In this document: positions 1 through 4,037 of the stretch, one piece after another
How positions within the stretch are numbered: position 1 is the first letter of the stretch
How the letters are laid out: every line of letters starts with the position of its first letter
Assembly: GCA_004524425.1 (NCBI GenBank)
Contig: SDNN01000209.1
Span: forward strand, 1 to 5,087
Length of the DNA: 5,087 nucleotides
Origin: Promethearchaeota archaeon
GTDB taxonomy: Archaea > Asgardarchaeota > Lokiarchaeia > Sigynarchaeales > SOKP01
Direction of reading: 5' to 3'
Position numbers and translations under genes: made by a program
Notes under the pieces: generated by a model
What the model was told of the DNA's origin: nothing
Databases searched by the model: none
The model's input: only the letters and a program-made list of their open reading frames with translations

Positions 1-120
1 ACATAAATAATTTATAAATTTTTAACTCATTAATTTATTTCCTATTTTATTATTAAAAAAGAAATGGTAAAAGAATAAAAATTGAATTCTTATTAAGATA
101 AAGGGATGATAATGAGGAAT

Positions 121-126
121 AAAAAA
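121..126 (-). terminator. Probable T-tract terminator of the lrp gene
   Basis: Read on the minus strand, a T6 run begins 7 nt after the lrp stop codon, with further T-rich stretches downstream (complements of 77-81 and 55-60). Archaeal RNA polymerase can terminate at such tracts without a hairpin, and no stem is visible here. The rest of 1-120 is AT-rich spacer in which I see no gene. Confidence 0.4.
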
Positions 127-132
127 TTGGTA

Positions 133-648
133 TTATTCTTCCCAACAATGTTCTTTTAACATGCAATCGCACTTGCTGAAGTCAAAATTTATGGGAATTA
201 CAAAATCGGTCATTACATCCGTGATAATTTCTACAGACGCCTTTAGTACATCTTGGCTTTTTCTAAAGTGATGATTTACAATCAAGTCGATATCCCCTAA
301 ATCAAATGCAGCTAACATGATGCTAATATCATAATCTCCACTCAGTCGGAAGGCGTTAAGCATGAATGGACATGATCGTGCGATCTCATAAATTTTTTCA
401 GGATCATTTGTCTTGATGTCGACTCGAGCAAAATACATTTCAGCCGTCTTGAGATTCATACCTGCTTGAAAATGCAGCACGCCAATCTCTTCAAGTTTCC
501 TTATTCTCATTCCCACTGTGGGTTGACTCCTGTCAACTCGTTTCGCTATTTCAGTATGGGTTAAATTTGGTTGCTTTTGTACTAAAGATACTATTTGTTT
601 ATCAATATCATCCATTTCTAATACCTTGCTTACGGCCAATTTTTTCAC
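133..648 (-). CDS. Lrp/AsnC-family transcriptional regulator with C-terminal Cys cluster
   Basis: Feast/famine-type DNA-binding regulator. An N-terminal helix-turn-helix covers about residues 12-60 (MDDIDKQIVSLVQ, then AKRVDRSQPTVGMRIRKLEE as the HTH). An alpha/beta RAM-type effector and oligomerisation domain follows, about residues 70-150 (YFARVDIKT, SGDYDISIML). Total length, 171 aa, is slightly above the usual 140-160. The excess is a short N-terminal extension and a tail with C160, C162 and C168 (CDCMLKEHCW), which could bind a metal or cluster or act as a redox switch; C93 is a fourth cysteine. Start: the coordinates give the longest frame, which begins with GTG at 648. That GTG lies inside an AGGTGA Shine-Dalgarno-like sequence. 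Internal starts are therefore likelier: TTG at 639, 5 nt after AGGTGA, or ATG at 615, 7 nt after AAGGT, where the family's usual N-terminus begins. It is transcribed away from the arsR-GTPase pair, and a palindrome at its predicted transcription start suggests autoregulation. The family call is secure; the ligand and targets are unknown. Confidence 0.93.
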   Translation of the reverse strand: MKKLAVSKVLEMDDIDKQIVSLVQKQPNLTHTEIAKRVDRSQPTVGMRIRKLEEIGVLHFQAGMNLKTAEMYFARVDIKTNDPEKIYEIARSCPFMLNAFRLSGDYDISIMLAAFDLGDIDLIVNHHFRKSQDVLKASVEIITDVMTDFVIPINFDFSKCDCMLKEHCWEE

Positions 649-676
649 CTTTTTTTGGAAATTTTTTTATTGACAC

Positions 677-692
677 ATCGGCATATGCCGAT
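677..692. promoter_or_regulatory. Perfect 16-bp palindrome, probable operator
   Basis: ATCGGCATATGCCGAT is identical to its reverse complement over all 16 bases and stands out as a GC-containing patch in very AT-rich DNA. It lies at and just downstream of the transcription start predicted for lrp (about 692-695, from the TATA box at 714-723), which is where an archaeal repressor would block the polymerase. Lrp proteins often repress their own genes from such sites. That the neighbouring Lrp binds here is inference; the ArsR-like protein is the other candidate. Confidence 0.65.
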
Positions 693-700
693 TAATTAAT

Positions 701-708
701 ATTCCGAT
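701..708 (+). promoter_or_regulatory. Additional half-site of the palindrome (ATTCCGAT)
   Basis: ATTCCGAT differs at one base from the right half of the palindrome (ATGCCGAT, 685-692) and lies 16 bp from it, between the lrp TATA box and the predicted start site. It could be a second contact point for an oligomeric Lrp-type regulator. Eight-base similarity in AT-rich DNA is weak evidence alone; the clustering is what supports it. Confidence 0.35.
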
Positions 709-713
709 ATCAT

Positions 714-730
714 CATATATAAATGTTTCG
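714..730 (-). promoter_or_regulatory. BRE/TATA promoter for lrp
   Basis: On the minus strand, CGAAACA (BRE-like, complement of 724-730) runs directly into TTTATATATG (complement of 714-723), a typical archaeal factor-B site plus TATA box. Transcription should start about 25 nt further on, near 692-695. This leaves a 5' leader of roughly 45-80 nt depending on which lrp start is used. The TATA core is nearly symmetric and could also be read on the plus strand. Confidence 0.6.
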
Positions 731-752
731 TTCTATTAATTTTATGTGAATA

Positions 753-760
753 ATACCGAT
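753..760 (+). promoter_or_regulatory. Distal half-site of the palindrome (ATACCGAT)
   Basis: ATACCGAT again fits the half-site pattern AT-N-CCGAT. It is 52 bp (about five helical turns) from the 701-708 copy and about 37 bp upstream of the proposed arsR promoter. With the palindrome it makes three forward copies and one inverted copy of the motif in 84 bp. Its position would let the same protein reach the arsR-GTPase side of the region. Confidence 0.35.
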
Positions 761-789
761 TGAATTAAGGAAATATTAATAGTTCATGA

Positions 790-805
790 GTAAAATCTTT
801 AAAAG
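790..805 (+). promoter_or_regulatory. BRE/TATA promoter for the arsR-GTPase pair
   Basis: GTAAAATC followed by TTTAAAAG (798-805) resembles a BRE plus archaeal TATA box. A start about 26 nt downstream, near 827, would give a leader of about 36 nt carrying the Shine-Dalgarno site at 851-856. Other AT-rich stretches nearby (such as 806-822) could also serve, so the exact position is moderately supported. Confidence 0.5.
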
Positions 806-850
806 CTATATTAATTATATTAAAATTCAAAGCTCTTCTCATGATGAATT

Positions 851-856
851 GAAGGA
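851..856 (+). promoter_or_regulatory. Shine-Dalgarno site of the ArsR-like gene
   Basis: GAAGGA lies 6 nt before the ATG at 863. It is one of the few clear ribosome-binding sites in this window and fixes the start of the ArsR-like gene. Confidence 0.6.
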
Positions 857-862
857 ATAAGA

Positions 863-1204
863 ATGACTGAAATAACTGATAAAATAGTCGATTTTCTAAA
901 AGTGGTAGCCGATCAAACTCGACTTGATATTTTGATTTTGCTCAAAAATGGTCCTAAAACGTCAAAACAAATTCAAAAAGCTTTGAATAAGAAACAATCC
1001 ACTATTTCGCAGCATTTAAAGACTCTAGCAGATGCAGAGCTAATAACCATCATCAAAAAGGAAGATGAAATCGTAAACCATTATACCATTAAATATCAAT
1101 ATATCTTTAAGATTCTTTCGTTCATACAGTCATTCATTATAACGATTGAAAAGGACAAGAGAAGGGAATTGTCAAACTTAGATGTGTACGATACACTTTT
1201 CTAA
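863..1204 (+). CDS. ArsR-like winged-helix transcriptional regulator
   Basis: Small (113 aa) winged helix-turn-helix protein. Residues about 8-30 (VVADQTRLDILILLKNG) match the characteristic first helices of ArsR-type regulators. Residues 33-55 form the HTH (SKQIQKALNKKQSTISQHLKTL), with QSTISQHLKTL as recognition helix. Residues 61-77 (ITIIKKEDEIVNHYTIKY) form the beta wing. The C-terminal part (about 79-97) is probably a dimerisation helix. It contains no cysteine, so the classical ArsR/SmtB metal site in helix 3 is absent and it is unlikely to sense metals that way. The ATG start is supported by a Shine-Dalgarno site. The GTPase gene begins 26 nt after its stop on the same strand, so the two are probably co-transcribed, and the divergent Lrp gene shares its control region. 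Its target is unknown; self-control of this operon is a reasonable guess. Confidence 0.88.
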   Translation: MTEITDKIVDFLKVVADQTRLDILILLKNGPKTSKQIQKALNKKQSTISQHLKTLADAELITIIKKEDEIVNHYTIKYQYIFKILSFIQSFIITIEKDKRRELSNLDVYDTLF

Positions 1205-1230
1205 TTATAAGTAGTTTTTAGCAAAAATGC

Positions 1231-1797
1231 ATGACGGGGATTATTAAACACATGGTTGAACCGGACCAATCCAGAAAAATTTTATTAATGGGGCTTGATA
1301 ATAGTGGAAAAACGTCTATTGTTTATAGCCTCAAGGGCATCAGGAATTTACCGACATATTCTAAAGTAAATCCCACGATAGGAGAGAATGTGGAATATAT
1401 TGAGATGTTCGATTCAAGATTTGGTATTTGGGATCTGGGTGGTCAAGAAAACTATAGAAGAGGTTATTTAAAAGACCTTGAAAGAATTACTTCCGGTTGT
1501 GATAAGTTAATTTACGTGTTTGACATACAAGATGTAAAAAGATATGATTTAGCATTAGACTATTATGAAAAGGTAATTGATTTTTTGGATGATGTTGACA
1601 ATAAAAGCAATATTGAAATTTCTATCTTTTTACACAAAAATGACCCAGATTTAATTGAAATCAAACCTAATTTGAATCCAGAAATGATCGAAGATTTAAA
1701 GGAACGGATAAAGCAAAAAATAGAACCCACGGGTCTGGTTTATAAAATTTTTAAAACAACGATATACGCTACTTTTGAGAAAAGCATTACCGATTGA
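1231..1797 (+). CDS. Ras-superfamily small GTPase, Arf/Rag-like
   Basis: Soluble 188-aa GTP-binding switch protein. The P-loop GLDNSGKT (21-28) and switch I NPTIGENVE (47-55, with T49 for Mg2+) look Arf-like. WDLGGQE (67-73) carries the glutamine usually needed for hydrolysis. The G4 box reads HKND (135-138) instead of NKxD, as in Rag/Gtr GTPases, which have HKxD. The G5 region FKTTIYATF (174-182) also resembles Rag (FRTSIWDET). It stops about 10 residues after G5, so the last G-domain helix is short and there is no roadblock domain as in eukaryotic Rag proteins. There is no prenylation cysteine and no glycine at position 2, so direct lipid anchoring is not evident. Start: ATG at 1231 has no Shine-Dalgarno site. 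ATG at 1252 (residue 8), 11-12 nt after GGGG, is an alternative and leaves the domain intact. It follows the ArsR-like gene and is convergent with the ferredoxin gene. The superfamily is certain; the subfamily and partner are not. Confidence 0.93.
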   Translation: MTGIIKHMVEPDQSRKILLMGLDNSGKTSIVYSLKGIRNLPTYSKVNPTIGENVEYIEMFDSRFGIWDLGGQENYRRGYLKDLERITSGCDKLIYVFDIQDVKRYDLALDYYEKVIDFLDDVDNKSNIEISIFLHKNDPDLIEIKPNLNPEMIEDLKERIKQKIEPTGLVYKIFKTTIYATFEKSITD

Positions 1798-1818
1798 GCC
1801 TTAATCTTGTCATGTTAC

Positions 1819-1834
1819 ATTTTATAATTTTTTA
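1819..1834 (+). terminator. T-rich terminator after the GTPase gene
   Basis: The 34-bp gap between the convergent GTPase and ferredoxin genes holds two T-runs (1820-1823 and 1828-1833) downstream of the GTPase stop. They would work as an archaeal T-tract terminator on the plus strand. No hairpin is visible. The tract just touches the ferredoxin stop codon. Confidence 0.45.
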
Positions 1835-2074
1835 ATCAATACTAATTGCTCTCATTTTGCAAACCGTGGTACAGATATGACATTTCACGCACATGTCTTC
1901 TCTATCTTCTAGAACAATACATTTTGGATTCGTATCCCCATCAATGATTTTATATACTCCTCGAAAACAGGCCTCTTCACAGGCAAGATCAGTGCATTCT
2001 TTGCATTTAGCGGTATCAATATGATGAAACTTATAATTCTCGATAGAAGGTTTATTAGTATCAGAACTCATCAT
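1832..2074 (-). CDS. FixX-like 2[4Fe-4S] ferredoxin
   Basis: Small (80 aa) electron carrier with two cysteine motifs. The first is C24-x2-C27-x4-C32-x3-C36, followed by RGVYKI. The second is C62-x2-C65-x2-C68-x3-C72, followed by MRAI. The x4 spacing in the first motif, the VY after it, and the second motif's VKCHICTTVC recall the FixX/COG2440 ferredoxin-like family, which passes electrons at FixABC/ETF-type complexes. The prolines that normally follow the fourth cysteine of each motif are F and K here. A ninth cysteine (C52) lies between the motifs. No ETF or FixC-like gene is present in the window, so the partner is unknown. Two adjacent ATG codons (2074, 2071) could start it. Neither has a Shine-Dalgarno site, and a TATA-like element about 25 nt upstream suggests a leaderless transcript. 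The ferredoxin call is strong; the FixX-like assignment is moderate and made from memory of the motif. Confidence 0.87.
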   Translation of the reverse strand: MMSSDTNKPSIENYKFHHIDTAKCKECTDLACEEACFRGVYKIIDGDTNPKCIVLEDREDMCVKCHICTTVCKMRAISID

Positions 2075-2093
2075 AACAAATTTAATTTAATCC

Positions 2094-2106
2094 ACTATTT
2101 ATGACT
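2094..2106 (-). promoter_or_regulatory. Possible TATA box of the ferredoxin gene, leaderless start
   Basis: The minus strand reads AGTCATAAATAGT, with core ATAAATA at 2096-2102. Its centre is about 25 nt upstream of the ATG at 2074, the spacing at which transcription would begin on the start codon itself. This fits the absence of a Shine-Dalgarno site. The BRE is not distinctive. Confidence 0.4.
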
Positions 2107-2164
2107 TTATTCTCTAAATCATAAATCAGCGTGTATTCTCATGGTTTTCTTATAATTATTTTCA

Positions 2165-2174
2165 TTTTTTTTTT
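2165..2174 (+). other. T10 homopolymer in the ferredoxin/sfsA spacer
   Basis: Ten consecutive T residues lie in the 177-bp divergent spacer (2075-2251). No plus-strand gene ends nearby, so this is not an obvious terminator. It could stop antisense or spurious transcription from the ferredoxin side, or be a simple AT-rich spacer element. Confidence 0.5.
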
Positions 2175-2180
2175 ATGTAA

Positions 2181-2188
2181 TATAAAAA
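2181..2188 (+). promoter_or_regulatory. Tentative TATA box upstream of sfsA
   Basis: TATAAAAA in the divergent ferredoxin/sfsA spacer would place a transcript start near 2210 and give a leader of about 40 nt. That leader has no convincing Shine-Dalgarno site near the ATG at 2252. A second candidate, GGAAAAATACTTATC (2225-2239), lies too close to the ATG for normal spacing. The assignment is weak. Confidence 0.25.
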
Positions 2189-2251
2189 TGTGATTTATTT
2201 CCAGTAAATAATAGGGTAATGTAAGGAAAAATACTTATCTGGCCCTTTTTG

Positions 2252-2920
2252 ATGAGTGAAAATAAGCATTTTCTATATGAGATTCCAAACTTAAGAAAAG
2301 GAACCTTTCTATCACGCCCAAATCGATTTGTAGGAATAATCAAATACAACAATGAAGTCGAGGAGGCTCACATCCATGATCCAGGACGCTTAAAAGAACT
2401 ATTATTTGAAGGAGCTGAAGTTTTATTTACTTACTCTCGTGGAAAATTAAAATATTATATCAAAGCAGTGAAGGCAGATGAAGAATGGATTTTAATAGAT
2501 TCAGCGCAGCATTCCAAGATAGCCTTGATGGTAATAAAAAAATTGCCAGAATTTTCTAATATAAAAGTAATAAAGAAGGAGGTTCCTCTTGGCAAGAGCA
2601 GGATTGATTTCATATTAGATGGAACGCCTTTAGAAGTGAAAGGGGTGTCTCTCGTCAGAGATGGACTGGCGTTATTTCCTGATGCTCCTACTAAAAGGGG
2701 AACAAGACATGTCAATGAGATCATTAAACACCAGGGTATTCTATTATTTTTAATATTTAGAAAAGCCAAGTCATTTGGTCCAAATTGGGAGACTGATCCA
2801 GAATTTTCAAAGAGCCTATCAGAGGCACGTAAAAAAGGGATTCCCATTATTTCCGTGCAAATAAGCTTTGATGGTGAAAGGCTCTATTATGAAAACATGA
2901 TAGAATTAGCAGAATTCTAA
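2252..2920 (+). CDS. sfsA: SfsA-family PD-(D/E)XK nuclease-like protein
   Basis: Member of the SfsA ('sugar fermentation stimulation') family, 222 aa, close to the usual 220-240. Its exact cellular role is unsettled; the fold is an OB-like N-terminal domain followed by a PD-(D/E)XK nuclease core. The N-terminal part has GTFLSRPNRFVGII (17-30) and HIHDPGRLKELLFEG (40-54). The nuclease core has E110, SRIDF with D119, and EVK with E128 and K130, so the catalytic set is complete. The family signature FPDAPTKRGTRHVNE (142-156) and the later FGPNWETDPEFSKSL segment (175-189) are also present. Start: the frame opens with TTG at 2249, but the next codon is ATG at 2252, which I prefer; neither has a Shine-Dalgarno site. 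It is divergent from the ferredoxin and convergent with the transporter, overlapping it by 4 bp at the stops. There is no functional link to the neighbours. Confidence 0.93.
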   Translation: MSENKHFLYEIPNLRKGTFLSRPNRFVGIIKYNNEVEEAHIHDPGRLKELLFEGAEVLFTYSRGKLKYYIKAVKADEEWILIDSAQHSKIALMVIKKLPEFSNIKVIKKEVPLGKSRIDFILDGTPLEVKGVSLVRDGLALFPDAPTKRGTRHVNEIIKHQGILLFLIFRKAKSFGPNWETDPEFSKSLSEARKKGIPIISVQISFDGERLYYENMIELAEF

Positions 2921-3999
2921 TTATTATCCGAATCTTCCCCATTTATTTCTTCATGCATAGAATCGTGTGAAAAGGAATGTGAATGTTTAATAGGTTTGTG
3001 AACATGAGAAATTTTATTACCTTCAATATTAAGAATTTTGATGTCTTTATGATGTACATCTTCTTTTGAGATGGAATGCGCATGAATGATAAAATGGTGT
3101 CCATGCAATTTTTCAGGGTTCTCAAGCGTGATCAACACTAATCCAAAAAATACCAAGAAAAATATGATCAAATCAACTAAACTGATTGTCTCCTGATTAA
3201 TTATGATGGATAAAATGGCACTAATGAAAGGTGATAGGGCCAAAATGATTCCTGCTTTTATCGTTCCGATGTATTTCAAAGCGGTGATGAAGCATGCGAT
3301 CGAGATACCAAAAGTTAAGACTCCAAAGATAAACACAATGAGAAACTGAGATAGTGACAAAAAAATATTAATTTGTAAGATGATGGCTATAAAGATGGTA
3401 ATAATCCCACCACATAAGCTTTTAATCATGGTTATCATTATAGATGATTTTCCTTCAAGCGTTCTGGTAATATTGTTATCTATTGCCCAAAAAAGACATC
3501 CTAATACTATAAGACTAACCCCAACACTAAAAAAGGTCATGTAATCAAAAAATTTGAAATTAATTGACCATGAGAATAATAAAACTATTATGAGGATGAT
3601 TCCAATTCCATTTTTTATCGTGATCTTTTCTTTAAAAACGAGAATTGCTATTAGCACGGTGAAAACTACTTCAAAATTAAGAAAAAGCGACGCTTGAAAA
3701 GCGGAAGAATTAGCTAATCCGATTAAAACAAAGATAGGGCCTAAAATACTGCCAAAAATTATTATTAAACTTATTTTTAGAAGGTCTTTAGAATTCAGAT
3801 ATTTCTCCTTTTTTATGTATTTCAATCCAGGTAACAGAAATAATCCCGAAAAGATATAGGACCATCCAGATAAGGTAATGGGATCTATTTCAGTCAATAA
3901 AATTTTACTAATAGGAGTGGAGAGCCCAAATAATAACGCGGCAATCAATGCATAAAAATAACCCTTTAATAAAACTTTCTTATTTATATCGATCGTCAT
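2917..3999 (-). CDS. EamA/DMT-family membrane transporter with His-rich C-terminal tail
   Basis: Integral membrane protein of 360 aa in the drug/metabolite transporter superfamily, with two EamA repeats (about 13-142 and 162-293) and about ten predicted helices. Sequence in the second repeat (SPFISAILSIIINQETIS, 256-273) fits the EamA pattern of proline followed by a late glutamate. The first repeat has LNFEVVFTVLIAILVFKEKI, with NFE (108-110) where many relatives have proline. NFE/NLE and WAIDNNITR (171-179) are features I associate with a His-tailed DMT subgroup. The tail (about 297-360) carries 13 histidines (299, 301, 302, 306, 308, 316, 317, 332, 334, 339, 341, 345, 349) plus many acidic residues. 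It is expected in the cytoplasm and could bind Zn, Ni, Co or Cu, suggesting but not proving metal transport or metal-gated activity. The ATG start lacks a Shine-Dalgarno site but is 27 nt from a TATA box, so it is probably leaderless. It lies 35 nt downstream of cysS on the same strand. Confidence 0.9.
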   Translation of the reverse strand: MTIDINKKVLLKGYFYALIAALLFGLSTPISKILLTEIDPITLSGWSYIFSGLFLLPGLKYIKKEKYLNSKDLLKISLIIIFGSILGPIFVLIGLANSSAFQASLFLNFEVVFTVLIAILVFKEKITIKNGIGIILIIVLLFSWSINFKFFDYMTFFSVGVSLIVLGCLFWAIDNNITRTLEGKSSIMITMIKSLCGGIITIFIAIILQINIFLSLSQFLIVFIFGVLTFGISIACFITALKYIGTIKAGIILALSPFISAILSIIINQETISLVDLIIFFLVFFGLVLITLENPEKLHGHHFIIHAHSISKEDVHHKDIKILNIEGNKISHVHKPIKHSHSFSHDSMHEEINGEDSDNN

Positions 4000-4020
4000 C
4001 TATTTATGAGGTAGCAAATT

Positions 4021-4037
4021 TTAGTATAAACATTTCA
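4021..4037 (-). promoter_or_regulatory. BRE/TATA promoter of the transporter gene, leaderless start
   Basis: On the minus strand, TGAAATG (BRE-like, complement of 4031-4037) precedes TTTATACTAA (complement of 4021-4030). The TATA centre is about 27 nt from the transporter ATG at 3999, so transcription should begin at or next to the start codon. Together with the absence of a Shine-Dalgarno site this argues for a leaderless mRNA independent of cysS. The BRE overlaps the cysS stop codon. Confidence 0.6.

Noticed and set aside
512..537. Two adjacent inverted repeats (CCCACTGTGGG and GTTGAC-TCCT-GTCAAC)
   Set aside because: They lie within the coding sequence for the Lrp recognition helix and have no relation to a promoter or gene end, so I take them as chance results of codon choice.
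863..1204. ArsR-like protein as a classical metal sensor (possible link to the His-tailed transporter)
   Set aside because: The protein has no cysteine, only two histidines, and no ELCVCDL-type site, and it is separated from the transporter by two genes on other transcripts.
1788..1797. TACCGATTGA, identical to ten bases around the distal half-site at 754-763
   Set aside because: It forms the last codons and stop of the GTPase gene and has no palindromic partner nearby; one match is not enough to call an operator.
2455..2847. Open frame of 130 codons on the minus strand inside sfsA
   Set aside because: It is antisense to a gene with a complete set of SfsA family motifs, has no recognisable domain, and looks like a shadow frame.
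2943..3125. 60-codon minus-strand frame overlapping the transporter tail
   Set aside because: It is an alternative frame of the His-rich tail on the same strand, with no recognisable domain.
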